Shown piece by piece: positions 1 to 8,769 of a stretch of DNA of 64,000 nucleotides. Source of the stretch: Deltaproteobacteria bacterium (lineage in GTDB: Bacteria > Myxococcota_A > Polyangia > Polyangiales > Polyangiaceae); the NCBI GenBank assembly GCA_016218915.1, contig JACRCQ010000061.1:62001-126000 (forward strand), read 5' to 3'. How positions within the stretch are numbered: the first letter of the stretch is position 1; the number at the start of each line of letters is the position of its first letter. Position numbers and translations under genes: made by a program. The notes beneath the pieces are model-generated. The model saw only the letters and a program-made list of their open reading frames with translations. It searched no databases and was not told where the DNA came from.

Positions 1-203
1 GCACGCCGGTGCTGGGCGATGCGCTGTACGGAACGCGTCCGCGCGACCCGTTCGTTGCAGCGGTCGCCAAGCAGCTGGGGCGCCAGTGGCTGCACGCTGC
101 GCTGCTCGGGTTCAAGCACCCGGTGACGGGCAAGGCGATGTGCTTCGAGTCGCCGCTGCCAGCCGAGCTCGAGGCATCGCTGCAGAAGCTGCGCGAGGCG
201 TGA
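1..203 (+). CDS. RluA-family 23S/tRNA pseudouridine synthase, 3' end only
   Basis: This is the last 66 or so codons of a gene that begins before the window; the reading frame starts at base 3 and stops with TGA at 201-203. The visible residues follow the C-terminal pattern of RluA/RluC/RluD enzymes: TPVLGDALYG, then QWLHAALLGFKHPVTG, then FESPLPAEL. The LHA..L.F.HP.TG stretch forms part of the catalytic-domain core that packs against the RNA-binding cleft. The family isomerises specific uridines in 23S rRNA or tRNA. The catalytic Asp and any S4 domain lie outside the window, so the substrate site cannot be assigned. The next gene is convergent, with its stop 4 bases away. Confidence 0.85.
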   Translation, partial: TPVLGDALYGTRPRDPFVAAVAKQLGRQWLHAALLGFKHPVTGKAMCFESPLPAELEASLQKLREA

Positions 204-207
204 GGTC

Positions 208-1557
208 CTACTTCGGACTTGCTACCGGAGTCGTGGAGATCGGCGTCGTGTTCGCCATCCACTCGAACGCGTCGATCAGCACCGTGGAATCGAGGACGTG
301 ATCGCCCGCATCCCAGATCGCGAAGCGCAGCGTGATGATCGCTCCAGGCTCTGTGGGCGCCTGGGTCGCCAGCCAACCGGTGGCTGCGTGATCGGCTTGC
401 GCCCCGCTGGCCAGGTCGAAGCCGGTTCCTGCCAGCAGCGACTTGCCCAGGGGACAGGCAAACGCATGTCCGCCTGCGGTCTGCGCGCCGCAAACCTGGA
501 GCAGGTCGGTATTCACGCTGATCGAATTGCCCGCAGCGTCGAACACGATGTCGGAAGTGGTCGCTGAGGGAGGCTTGGGGTCGACGAACACCGTGAACAC
601 ATCGTTGAATTCGGAGCACACGTAGTCGGGGAACTCGTAGCTGTAGAAGTTGAACCGCCAGGTGAACGCGCGAGCATTGGTCGGAACGCGGACTTGCACT
701 TGCAGGGCCGCGGGATCGTACGCCGGCTTCACAGGCGGGGACACTCCGGGGCAGAGCGTCGAGCCCTTGGGGAACCCCGCGGGCATTGCGGACTGGGTCC
801 CCATGTCAGCGCCGCCCGGTGATTGGTAGCCTGGCTGCACGGGCGAACGCGCGGTCCCCGAGGACAGGACCAGCATCGCAGGGCCCTGCTGCGGGTTGGC
901 TGCCCCGAACTTGTCCGTGATCCCGTGGGAGGTCGGGTTCATGGCGGCGGTGCCGTCTGCCGCAACATAGGCCGCGCCGATCACACCCCAGCGCTTGTCC
1001 TTGCCCGTGGCTCCGGCGTCGGTCTTGGCGCACAAACCGATCGCTCGTGCTGCGTTGAGCGGATCCCCGTCCTCCAGCATCAGCCCGGTGTCGCATTCCG
1101 TGGTCCCGTTGTCCGGCGTGCCGTCGCAGTCGTCATCCACCCCGACCTTGCCCACCGGTCCCACCCCATCGAAGGCACCGGGATTCACAGCAGGATCGCA
1201 GTCGTTGCAGTCTCCATCGACGAACGACCAGCCGTCCCCATCGTGATCGGTACTATCCGTATACGTACACCCGCCGCTGCCGCCGCTGCCGGCTACGCCG
1301 CCGCCTGCGCCCGCAGGTCCGCCGCCTGCGCCGCCTTGCGAAGTGCCGCCCGCTGCGGTTCCGCCCTGGCCGCTGCTTCCGCCCTGGCTCGTGCCGCCAC
1401 TGCCTCCGGACGACGTCCCGCCCGCACCTCCCACGGCCGCGTCGCTCTTGACCACAGGCGCGAACATCGCGTCCGAAGATCCACTGCACGCAGCCAAGGC
1501 CAGCAGCAGGGCTGACCCTGCCCCTGACACACCCAACAAGCACTGCCCCAAGCGCAT
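208..1557 (-). CDS. Choice-of-anchor-L lipoprotein with MopE-type metal-binding motif
   Basis: This is a 449-residue exported lipoprotein. A short basic N-terminus and hydrophobic core end in the lipobox LAAC (Cys24). Residues of about 35-95 are a Gly/Ser-rich linker. Next come an Asp-rich stretch (DHDGDGWSFVDGDCNDCD) and a DDDCDG sequence, as in the putative metal-binding motif of MopE-like proteins. The C-terminal half contains the signature of the choice-of-anchor-L domain (FNFYSYEFPDYVCSEFND). Such proteins are surface-displayed in Myxococcota; the ligand is unknown. The gene stands alone, convergent with the RluA fragment. Family assignment is by motif only. Confidence 0.7.
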   Translation of the reverse strand: MRLGQCLLGVSGAGSALLLALAACSGSSDAMFAPVVKSDAAVGGAGGTSSGGSGGTSQGGSSGQGGTAAGGTSQGGAGGGPAGAGGGVAGSGGSGGCTYTDSTDHDGDGWSFVDGDCNDCDPAVNPGAFDGVGPVGKVGVDDDCDGTPDNGTTECDTGLMLEDGDPLNAARAIGLCAKTDAGATGKDKRWGVIGAAYVAADGTAAMNPTSHGITDKFGAANPQQGPAMLVLSSGTARSPVQPGYQSPGGADMGTQSAMPAGFPKGSTLCPGVSPPVKPAYDPAALQVQVRVPTNARAFTWRFNFYSYEFPDYVCSEFNDVFTVFVDPKPPSATTSDIVFDAAGNSISVNTDLLQVCGAQTAGGHAFACPLGKSLLAGTGFDLASGAQADHAATGWLATQAPTEPGAIITLRFAIWDAGDHVLDSTVLIDAFEWMANTTPISTTPVASPK

Positions 1558-1605
1558 GCCCGGAGCCTAGCGCATCAATTCGTCAGAGGCGACCCGCGCC
1601 GATCG

Positions 1606-2589
1606 CTACCAATCCGAGCCGCCCCCGTCGCCGCCTCCGAAGTCCGAGTCGACATCCATGCTCGCACCAGGGTCGCCCGGATCATCCCAGCTCGTGGAGC
1701 CTCCTTCTGCGCCGGGCTGCGAGCTTCCCCACGGAGCGTCCGGGCTCATGTCTGCCTGGTGTCCGGGCTCGTAGGGGGCGTCATGGTCGCGCCGGTCGAG
1801 CGCCCGGCCGAGCGCGTAGCCCGCAAGACCACCCAATCCCGCTGCGGCCAGGTGCGAGCCCACGCCGCCACCGCCCATGCCTGGCCCCCCCTGATAGGGA
1901 TAGGGCTGTCCGACGTAGGGCTGTCCGGCATCTGAACCGCCGCTCCCATACGGAGCGCGGGGATCGTCGAATGTGGGGTTCTTCCTGCGAAACACCGAGG
2001 CGAGCACGGCCACGATCACCATCAAGCCGATGGCGCCGAGCAGAACGAAGCCGAACACCCACCCGCCGCTCATGCGACGAGACGCCGCAGACGTGGGGCT
2101 CGTGGAGGGCAGGGTTGCGCCGGTGGCGGTGCCCACCGCTGCGTTCACGGCCCCCAGCACCGCGTCGATGCCGGGAGCCCATCGCGCCTCGCGAAAGTAG
2201 GGGTGTGCTGCTTCGGCTGCGATCTTGCAGCGCGAGGCCTCGACGCGCGTCGAAGCACCACAGAAGACCGCGGTCCTGCGATGCGTGGGATCAATGCCTA
2301 CGATCACGGCGTTCGGACCGCTCAGCTGGCTGCGGACGTAGCTGTGGAACTGATCGGTCGCGTCATAGGCGGAGGTGGTGAGCACGCGGACATCGAAGGG
2401 ATAGGCAGCGGCGCGGTTGGCGACGACCTGACGATCCATCGGTCCGAACAGCTCGGCGGTATCGCGGAACTGCGTGGCTCCTGCATGAGCGCGGGAGCTG
2501 ACCAGCATCACGGCCAGGGCCACGAGGAAAGCGGCGAGCTTTGCCAGGGGGCGGAGGTGGGCCCGAATCATGCCCGGCAAGGTAAGCAC
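1606..2589 (-). CDS. TPM-domain-like membrane protein with Gly-rich tail
   Basis: This is a 327-residue protein. A hydrophobic signal segment (about residues 13-36, ending in RAHA) precedes a domain of about 130 residues. That domain resembles the TPM fold, with ELFGPMDRQVVANRAAAYPFDVRVLTTSAY split by a central linker. A transmembrane helix follows at about residues 175-197 (VFGFVLLGAIGLMVIVAVLA), then RRK. The remainder is a Gly/Asp/Ser-rich tail that ends in clustered DFGGGDGGGSDW. TPM proteins have been linked to cell-envelope or photosystem maintenance in other bacteria, but the role here is unknown. The Gly-rich Asp tail resembles the C-termini of YgcG-type TPM proteins. The gene appears monocistronic. 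Confidence 0.55.
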   Translation of the reverse strand: MLTLPGMIRAHLRPLAKLAAFLVALAVMLVSSRAHAGATQFRDTAELFGPMDRQVVANRAAAYPFDVRVLTTSAYDATDQFHSYVRSQLSGPNAVIVGIDPTHRRTAVFCGASTRVEASRCKIAAEAAHPYFREARWAPGIDAVLGAVNAAVGTATGATLPSTSPTSAASRRMSGGWVFGFVLLGAIGLMVIVAVLASVFRRKNPTFDDPRAPYGSGGSDAGQPYVGQPYPYQGGPGMGGGGVGSHLAAAGLGGLAGYALGRALDRRDHDAPYEPGHQADMSPDAPWGSSQPGAEGGSTSWDDPGDPGASMDVDSDFGGGDGGGSDW

Positions 2590-2626
2590 GATTGTCAGGG
2601 CGTAAACCCTGCGGAGCGGTCAAATC

Positions 2627-3277
2627 TCAGCGAGGCGGGCCAGGCGGACGGGGCACCGGGGGTTTGGGCGTGGTCGAGCCGGGCGTGACGGAACCCGTGG
2701 TTTCCGGGTACTTGCGCTCTGCGTGCAGGCCGGCGTTGCCCTTGGGGTCCTTGGTATCTGCGGTCACGATGATCGGGGAGGCGAGCGTTGCCGTGGTGCT
2801 CACCACGAACTCGCGCTTCTGCGTGCCAGCCTGCGATATCTGCAGCACTTCTTCGGCCTTGCCGGTCTTGAGCGTGGCGCCCTTGGGCAGCGCGATCTTG
2901 AGCGTGACCGGCCCGTTGATCGCCTCGTTGGTGACGATCTCGAGGTCGAGCTTGACGTCGCCTTTGGCCGGCACCGGATCAGGTCCCTTGAGCCGGAGCA
3001 CGAGCGGAGCCGTCATGCGGTCCGCGGGCGCTTCGGGGGTGCTGGTCGGGCCGGTGCCCGTGGTCGGGGGGGCGATGGCTACGGAGCTGGTGGTGGGAGG
3101 CGGCGTGACCGCGGTCGGGGCGGTTGCAGGGGGTGTCGTGGGCACTTCGGCGCCAGAGGCCGAAGGGAGATCCGCGGGAGATTTCACGGGGGGTGCCTCG
3201 GGGCCGCCGCAGGCCGCAGCCAGCAGCCAGGTCAGCAGCGCACCAGATGCCACGATCGACAGACGGGTCTTTTGCAT
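2627..3277 (-). CDS. Hypothetical lipoprotein with Pro/Thr-rich linker
   Basis: This is a 216-residue protein whose signal peptide ends in LAAAC (Cys23), so it should be lipidated. I place the start at the ATG at 3277, because it gives a clean signal peptide and has GAGGA eight bases upstream; an upstream extension would bury the signal. After the Cys comes a Pro/Ala/Thr-rich spacer (about residues 24-85). A globular part of about 100 residues follows (LVLRLKGPDPVPAKGDVKLD), reading like a beta-sandwich of the Ig or DUF11 type. The tail is Pro-rich (PKPPVPRPPGPPR). No enzyme motif is visible. The gene is divergent from bamA with about 240 bases between the starts. Confidence 0.6.
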   Translation of the reverse strand: MQKTRLSIVASGALLTWLLAAACGGPEAPPVKSPADLPSASGAEVPTTPPATAPTAVTPPPTTSSVAIAPPTTGTGPTSTPEAPADRMTAPLVLRLKGPDPVPAKGDVKLDLEIVTNEAINGPVTLKIALPKGATLKTGKAEEVLQISQAGTQKREFVVSTTATLASPIIVTADTKDPKGNAGLHAERKYPETTGSVTPGSTTPKPPVPRPPGPPR

Positions 3278-3521
3278 GTTGCGGTCCTCGTAGGAAGGGG
3301 CGTCGGTTCGACGAACCTGTAGCCGTGACATTCAACGGTGACAAGCGCCGAGGCTTACGGGCGCACGGGGTGCCGGGGCGCGACGAATCGCGCTGAATCA
3401 AGGCACGGATAGGGCTTGGGACCTCGCCGGGCCATGCTCAATCGCGCCGGATGGTCGAGCGCGCTTGAGACCTCGGTCTTTATGGGTTACGAGCCTTCGC
3501 GCCGATGTGTGTGCAACACCG

Positions 3522-6209
3522 ATGGTCCAACACGTGAGCCAGGCCTTCCAGAGATTCGCTTGGTGCTGGCTTGCGTGTGTGCTGCTGGCGGGGCTCCTCA
3601 GCCATCCCCGTGCAGCCTACGCGCAGACTGCGCCCGACGCCGGTGCGCCTGCGGATGCCGGACCAGCGCCGCGAGGCACGACTTCGGGGACGATGGTGAC
3701 AGCCGGCGACGGAGGCCCTGCGCTGCAGATGGGCAGCGGCCAGGGCGGCTCGCGAAGGCGTCCGCCGCGCGCGCCCGGCGAGGAGTCCCTGGGTCCGGCC
3801 CCTGAAGTCCCGCCGACCGACATGGAGCTGGCACGCGGCCAGCCGATCGCGGCCATCGACTTTGCGGGCAACCAGCGCGTCTCGCAGGACGACATCATGA
3901 CGTACCTGCGCGAGAAGGTCGGCCAGCTGTTCCGTCCGGAGGAGCTCACGCGCGACGTGCGCGAGCTGTGGGAAGCCGGCTACTTCGACGACATCCAGGT
4001 GGATCTGACGCGCGGCGACGACGGCGTGCACCTGCGATTCATCCTGCGGGAGCGCTCGAACATCGCGCAGGTATCGTACGACGGCAACACGGAGATCGAG
4101 ACCGAGAAGCTGGAAGAGGGCGCGGAGATCAAGCCGAACACGATCCTGAGCTACCCGGCGATCCGTCGCACGGTGCAGAAGCTCCGGGACATGTACGCCG
4201 AGAAGGGATACTTCCTCGCGGAAGTCGACTTCGAGGTTTCTCCGCAGCCCAACAACGAAGTCATCATCAAGTTCCACATCAAAGAGCACGAGCAGGTGTC
4301 GGTCCGTCGCGTGACCTTCATCGGCAACGAGCATGTGACCGACGACGAGCTGCGCGAGGTCATGTACACCGGCCAGAGCGGCTTCTTCTCCTTCGGAAGC
4401 GGCGGCGCGTTCCGTCAGGATGCCTTCGAGCGCGACGTGCTCATGATCAACGCGATGTACTACGACCGCGGCTACCTGTCGGTCCAGGTCGCGGCGCCGC
4501 GCGTGAACCTCACGCCGGATCGCACGGGCATCGAAGTCACGATCACGCTCAACGAAGGGCCGCAGTACCGCATCCGCAGGCTGCGCATCTGGGAGCGAGA
4601 CGACAACGGCAAGGAAGTGGAGCCGCTGGGCGGGCGACGTCGCCTACGCGAGATGGTACACGCCAAGAGCGGCGACGTGTTCAAGCGCGCCGAGCTTGCT
4701 CACGACCTGCAGTCCATTCGCACGCTGTACCGCGACGAGGGCTTCGCCAATGTCGAAGCCGATCCGGAGACGAAGCTCGACCCGGCCAACAAGCTGGTCG
4801 ACGTCGTGGTCCCGATTCGTCGTGGACCGCCTGTGCACATCGAGCGCATCGAGATCCGCGGCAACACCAAGACGCGCGACAAGGTGATCCGGCGCGAGAT
4901 GTATGTGCAGGAAGGCCAGCTGTTCAGCGAGACCAAGCTGGAGGACTCGCGCAAGCGCATCATTGCGCTCGGCTACTTCGAGCGCGTGGACCTGTCGACC
5001 GAGGAGGGCAGCGCGCCCGACAAGGTCAAGGTCAACATCGAGGTCCAGGAGCGTCCCACCGGAACCTTCCAGGTAGGTGCCGGCTTCTCCTCCATCGAGA
5101 ACTTCATCGCCACCGCGCAGGTCCAGCAGGCCAACCTGTTCGGCAACGGCCAGTCGCTGGCCCTGCAGGCCCAGGTCTCCGGACTCCGGCAGCTGATCAA
5201 CATCCGCTTCTTCGAGCCCTACTTCCTGGACTCGGACTTCTCGATGGCGCTGGACCTCTACGACCAGCTGCGCATCTACAACGACTTCTCGCAGACCTCC
5301 ATCGGCGGCGCGGTGACCTGGGGCTACGCGCTGGTGCGCCCGACCACGTTCGCGACCCTCACCTATACCGGGCAGCTCGACCGCGTCTCGACCGTGGCTC
5401 GCTCCACGTTCCTGGGCACGTCCTCGGCCATCTCCGTGTTCCAGCGCCTGCCGCTGGCAAACCTGTTCAACGACGGCTTCACCTCGAGCCTGCGTCCTGC
5501 GCTGACCTACGACACGCGCGACAACCGTCTCTTCCCCAAGAAGGGCGTGTACCTGCGCGGCTCGGTCGAGCTGGCTTCGCCGTACTTCGGCACGGAGAAC
5601 GAGTTCCTGCGCTACAACTTCACCGGGCACTTCTACTACCCGATCGGCGCCGGCTTCGTGATCAAGCTCAACGAGTCGGCCGGCTACGTGACCAGCCCCA
5701 AGGAGCAGGGCGTCCCGATCTTTGCGCGCTTCTTCCTGGGCGGCATCTTCGATGTGCGCGGGTTCCGTCTGCGCACCATCGGCCCGCGCCTGCCCCTGGC
5801 CTCGCGGCTCGACCCCAACGCGCCTCCGATCCCCAACGGTGCGAACATCGGCGGCAACTTCATGTTCTACCAGAACCTGGAGCTCGAGATTCCGATCATC
5901 GAGAAGGTCGGCGTGCGCGGGGTCATCTTCACTGACGCGGGCAACGCGTGGAACACGGAGTCGCTCTACTGCAACGCCGCTCGCGGCCAGACCGCAGCGG
6001 CGCAGTCGCTGTCCTCGGTCGGCGTCTACAAGGTCAACGACCCGTGCTTCACGCTCTCGAGCCTCACGCACCTGCGTACGTCCTGGGGCTTCGGCATCCG
6101 CTGGTTCTCGCCGCTCGGTCCGCTGCGATTCGAATGGGGCTTCCCGTACAAACCCCTGCCCTACGAGGAATCGAGCGTGTTCGAGTTCACAATCGGCAAC
6201 TTCTTCTGA
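3522..6209 (+). CDS. bamA: Outer-membrane protein assembly factor BamA (Omp85)
   Basis: This is an 895-residue Omp85 protein, the central beta-barrel of the machine that inserts outer-membrane proteins. After the signal peptide (cleavage near AYA-QTA) there is an unusual Ala/Pro/Gly-rich spacer of about 70 residues. POTRA domains follow, recognisable by repeated patterns such as IDFAGNQRVSQDDI, VTFIGNEHVTDDEL and IEIRGNTKTRDKVI, with the alternating GYF/GYL elements. The C-terminal half is the barrel, with the conserved VRGF loop motif (FDVRGFRLRTIGPR) and a terminal beta-signal ending in FF. The ATG at 3522 is chosen because it directly precedes the signal peptide; in-frame codons reach back to 3465. 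No skp/ompH or lpx genes follow, unlike the usual proteobacterial bamA locus. Confidence 0.95.
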   Translation: MVQHVSQAFQRFAWCWLACVLLAGLLSHPRAAYAQTAPDAGAPADAGPAPRGTTSGTMVTAGDGGPALQMGSGQGGSRRRPPRAPGEESLGPAPEVPPTDMELARGQPIAAIDFAGNQRVSQDDIMTYLREKVGQLFRPEELTRDVRELWEAGYFDDIQVDLTRGDDGVHLRFILRERSNIAQVSYDGNTEIETEKLEEGAEIKPNTILSYPAIRRTVQKLRDMYAEKGYFLAEVDFEVSPQPNNEVIIKFHIKEHEQVSVRRVTFIGNEHVTDDELREVMYTGQSGFFSFGSGGAFRQDAFERDVLMINAMYYDRGYLSVQVAAPRVNLTPDRTGIEVTITLNEGPQYRIRRLRIWERDDNGKEVEPLGGRRRLREMVHAKSGDVFKRAELAHDLQSIRTLYRDEGFANVEADPETKLDPANKLVDVVVPIRRGPPVHIERIEIRGNTKTRDKVIRREMYVQEGQLFSETKLEDSRKRIIALGYFERVDLSTEEGSAPDKVKVNIEVQERPTGTFQVGAGFSSIENFIATAQVQQANLFGNGQSLALQAQVSGLRQLINIRFFEPYFLDSDFSMALDLYDQLRIYNDFSQTSIGGAVTWGYALVRPTTFATLTYTGQLDRVSTVARSTFLGTSSAISVFQRLPLANLFNDGFTSSLRPALTYDTRDNRLFPKKGVYLRGSVELASPYFGTENEFLRYNFTGHFYYPIGAGFVIKLNESAGYVTSPKEQGVPIFARFFLGGIFDVRGFRLRTIGPRLPLASRLDPNAPPIPNGANIGGNFMFYQNLELEIPIIEKVGVRGVIFTDAGNAWNTESLYCNAARGQTAAAQSLSSVGVYKVNDPCFTLSSLTHLRTSWGFGIRWFSPLGPLRFEWGFPYKPLPYEESSVFEFTIGNFF

Positions 6210-6292
6210 TCGTTGCCCGGCGAACGCTCGCTGGTGTTGCCGCAAACGCGGCCCGCCTTGGGCAGGTCTGCTAGTCTGGCGATCACGCTCCC

Positions 6293-6943
6293 ATGGCTCT
6301 TCCGTTGATCTCCACCGAACCGGGCAAGCCCGGCATCATTGCGATCGGCGGCGATGCGGTCGGCATCCTCGCGGTCGGCGTTTCGGCCACGGGCATCATC
6401 GCGCTCGGCCTGCAATCGCGAGGCCTCGTCGCCATCGCCTGCGGCGCTTCCGTCGGCGTGTTCTCGGTGTCGATCGGCGCCTCCATCGGCCTGTTCGCCA
6501 CGTCGGTCGGCTTCGCAGGCGGGGTGCTGGGCGGAGCGCTCGGTGTCGAGCTGCCTGTCTGGCCCGGTCCATTTCCCAGGCGCATCCGCGATACCGGCGA
6601 AGGCTCCACCGAGGACATGGAGCCAGGCACCACGAGATGGCTGCGCGTGCGCCTCGACCGCGACGGCGATCAGTGGAAGGTCCTGCACCGGGGAAGCGCG
6701 CTCCGAGCGACCATCGCACAGCAGGCTGCGTCCTCGGCAGTCAAAGGGCCTGCGCGCGTGCTCGTGGCCCTCAAGCGGAGCGAAGCGGGTGCCGACGCGG
6801 GCCAGGCTCCGGCTGGCAGCAAGCTCGAGGTGACGCGCATCGAGCCGCTGACCGGCCTGTGGAGCGCGCGTGCGTTGTGGGTGTTGAGCTTGATGGGACG
6901 CGTCATATTGCTGTCCGCGATCGGGTGGTATCTCGCTCACTGA
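6293..6943 (+). CDS. Hypothetical protein with Gly-periodic decapeptide repeats
   Basis: I do not recognise this 216-residue protein. Residues of about 14-75 are built from a ten-residue repeat of the form G-[IL]-[IVL]-A-[IVL]-G-x-x-[AS]-x (GIIAIGGDAV, GILAVGVSAT, GIIALGLQSR, then degenerate copies). The region is almost without charge. This could be a membrane-embedded hairpin array or a small beta-solenoid. A soluble middle part (about residues 95-185) has a charged, SH3-like pattern (WLRVRLDRDGDQWKVLHRG). A final hydrophobic helix (VLSLMGRVILLSAIGWYLA) suggests membrane anchoring. It lies 83 bases downstream of bamA and may be cotranscribed. No function is assigned. Confidence 0.6.
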   Translation: MALPLISTEPGKPGIIAIGGDAVGILAVGVSATGIIALGLQSRGLVAIACGASVGVFSVSIGASIGLFATSVGFAGGVLGGALGVELPVWPGPFPRRIRDTGEGSTEDMEPGTTRWLRVRLDRDGDQWKVLHRGSALRATIAQQAASSAVKGPARVLVALKRSEAGADAGQAPAGSKLEVTRIEPLTGLWSARALWVLSLMGRVILLSAIGWYLAH

Positions 6944-7198
6944 GTGAGCCGGTGCTTGCACAACGGCTTCAGGCTGCAGGCTCCAGGGGGCTCCAGGGCA
7001 GACCGCGCAGGTTCTGCAAGTGCTTGCACAATGGCTGCAGTCTCCGGGCAATGCCACAGTCTCCAGGCGCCGGGCTCCCGGCTGCAGCATCCAGAGCAGA
7101 GCGACGCTCGGCAGAGCGCGCGATGGGAACGACTGGGGAACCTCAATTCGATCTGGCAGAAGCCTGAAGCCTGGAGCCTGGAGCCTCCGAGGCCCGAA
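6944..7198. repeat. Noncoding intergenic patch with degenerate direct repeats
   Basis: This 255-base gap holds no credible gene. TGCTTGCACAAYGGCT occurs at 6953 and again at 7021, 68 bases apart. It is surrounded by several copies of CTCCAGG and GGCTGCAG. Near 7160-7184 there are overlapping copies of GAAGCCTGAAGCCTGGAGCCTGGAGCC. The composition differs from the flanking coding DNA. The gap lies between the 3' ends of two convergent genes, so it may include a transcription end point. It could also be a decayed repetitive extragenic element. Confidence 0.5.
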
Positions 7199-7843
7199 TC
7201 AGAATCCTATGCCGATGCTCAGCCCGGCGATCACCCAGCCCTGCAGGTCAGGTGCGGACTCGGACTTGACCGCGGGCAGCACTCCGGTGAGGCCCAGCGA
7301 TGCGCGCGAGTCGGTCCCTTCGATGGGCAGGCGGTACTCGATCGCGGCGCGCATCAATCCGATTCCGAGGTTGGCGCCGCCGCTCACCCGGTTGCCTGCA
7401 TCGTCGACCTTCCACGTGCGCGCGAGCCCGGCACCGGCACCGATCACCGGACGCCAGACGCTGTGTCCGCCGAGGTCGAGGGTCAGCTCGCCGGCGTATT
7501 GGGCGATGCCTTCGCCTGAGCCCACGCGAAACCACATGGCGCTCAGCCGGAGGCCGGCAGGTCCTCGGAAGAAGTCGATCGCGGTCTGGAGCCCTGGGGT
7601 CGCGTGATCCGCGTCAGCTCGAACCGCGCCACCAACGTGGACGCGGACCGGGGACAGCTCTCTGCGGCGCCATCCCCCATCGTCGCAGAAGCATCCGTCC
7701 GAAGGGGGCAGCGAGTAGGCATCGTCATATCCCCGGTAGTGGTACGGCGAGCGGCTGCCCGGAGGCTGCGCGTAGGTCTGGGCAAGGACAGGGGCGGAAA
7801 GGGCAAGCACGGAGAGGGCGAGCAGGGCGGCAACGGTACGCAT
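7199..7843 (-). CDS. Predicted outer-membrane beta-barrel protein, unknown function
   Basis: This is a 214-residue protein with a classical signal peptide (VAALLALSVLALSAPVLAQ). The start at 7843 has AAGGAG seven bases upstream. The mature part opens with a Tyr/Pro-rich segment, then alternates hydrophobic and polar residues: GAVRADADHATPGLQTAIDF, GELTLDLGGHSVWRPVIGAG and a final strand GWVIAGLSIGIGF ending in Phe. This pattern suits a small eight-stranded outer-membrane barrel. No catalytic motif is seen. The gene is divergent from the TPR gene at 7906, with 62 bases between starts, so the two may share a regulatory region. Confidence 0.6.
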   Translation of the reverse strand: MRTVAALLALSVLALSAPVLAQTYAQPPGSRSPYHYRGYDDAYSLPPSDGCFCDDGGWRRRELSPVRVHVGGAVRADADHATPGLQTAIDFFRGPAGLRLSAMWFRVGSGEGIAQYAGELTLDLGGHSVWRPVIGAGAGLARTWKVDDAGNRVSGGANLGIGLMRAAIEYRLPIEGTDSRASLGLTGVLPAVKSESAPDLQGWVIAGLSIGIGF

Positions 7844-7890
7844 ATCGTTCTCCTTGCCAACAGAACGCGCCCAGTCGGCTTTTCTTACGC

Positions 7891-7896
7891 TATGAT
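7891..7896 (+). promoter_or_regulatory. Candidate -10 element close to the TPR gene start
   Basis: The hexamer TATGAT matches the sigma-70 -10 box and ends nine bases before the ATG at 7906. There is no Shine-Dalgarno sequence in front of that ATG. If the box is used, transcription would begin within a few bases of the start codon, giving a leaderless or near-leaderless message. No convincing -35 box sits at the proper distance, so the call is weak. Confidence 0.25.
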
Positions 7897-7905
7897 GACC
7901 CGAGC

Positions 7906-8769
7906 ATGTCGAAGTCCGTTCGTACGACCGTCCCGATCGCGCTGTGTCTCGCGCTTGGCATGGTCGCAATGTGCGGCCGCACGGGTTCGGCCAGGGCCGG
8001 CTCAGGGCCCGAATCGCAGGTCATTGCAACGGTCTCCCCGGCCAAGAAAGCGCAGGCCAAAGCCAGGTTTACCAAGGCCAAGGGGCTGTACAAGGCCGGC
8101 AAGTACCGCGCTGCCATCGAAGAGCTCGAAGAGGCGCTCAAGCTCGACCCCGAAGGCGCTGACCTCGTCTACAACCTCGGCGTCATCCACGAGAAGCTCA
8201 CCGAGGTCGAGACCGCGATCATCTACTACAAGCAGTACATCGGCATGATCCCCGATGAGGCCGAGAAGGAACGCGTCCGCGAGATCATCAAACGCCTGCA
8301 GGGCGCCCGCAAAGAGATCGTCGTGCCGCAACCCTCTGCTTCGGCAGCTCCGGAGCGCACTGCAGAGCCGCCGGCCAAGGAGCCGGCAGAGCCGCCGAAG
8401 AAGAAGGGGCGATTCGATGGGCTGGTAATCGCGACCGGCGTGGTTGCAGGCGTGGGGCTGGTGACGGGTGCCGTGTTCGGCATGAAGGCGATGGGGGACC
8501 GCATCCAGGGGACGCCGTCGACCAACGGAGGCGTGACCTACGAAGACCTTCAGAACAAGGCCGATCGCGCGAGGCAGGAAGCGCTGATCGCGGACATCGG
8601 CTTCGGGGTCGCGGTCGTGGCCGGGGTCGCGGGAGCCCTTCTGTACTTCACCCGCGAGGCGCCGGGTGACAGCAAGAAGCCTGCAAGCACGGAAGCAGCG
8701 CGAATTCCGACGCCCTCTTTGTCCATCCTGCCGGGCGGAGTCTCAGCTGGCGTTGGGATGGCGTTCTGA
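7906..8769 (+). CDS. TPR-repeat envelope protein
   Basis: This is a 287-residue protein with an N-terminal hydrophobic segment and an ARAGS cleavage-like site. Tetratricopeptide repeats follow at about residues 47-120 (LYKAGKYRAAIEELEEALKL, then LVYNLGVIHEKLTEVETAII). Next come a Pro/Ala/Lys-rich linker and two transmembrane helices at about 167-187 and 225-245. It is probably a scaffold at the inner membrane. The ATG at 7906 is chosen because it gives the signal segment; longer reading in frame overlaps the divergent gene. The stop overlaps the next start in TGATG, so translation of the two genes is probably coupled. Confidence 0.65.
   Translation: MSKSVRTTVPIALCLALGMVAMCGRTGSARAGSGPESQVIATVSPAKKAQAKARFTKAKGLYKAGKYRAAIEELEEALKLDPEGADLVYNLGVIHEKLTEVETAIIYYKQYIGMIPDEAEKERVREIIKRLQGARKEIVVPQPSASAAPERTAEPPAKEPAEPPKKKGRFDGLVIATGVVAGVGLVTGAVFGMKAMGDRIQGTPSTNGGVTYEDLQNKADRARQEALIADIGFGVAVVAGVAGALLYFTREAPGDSKKPASTEAARIPTPSLSILPGGVSAGVGMAF

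Noticed and set aside
3968..6245. Alternative long frames on both strands over bamA
   Set aside because: The BamA frame has POTRA and barrel motifs throughout; the others are shadows.
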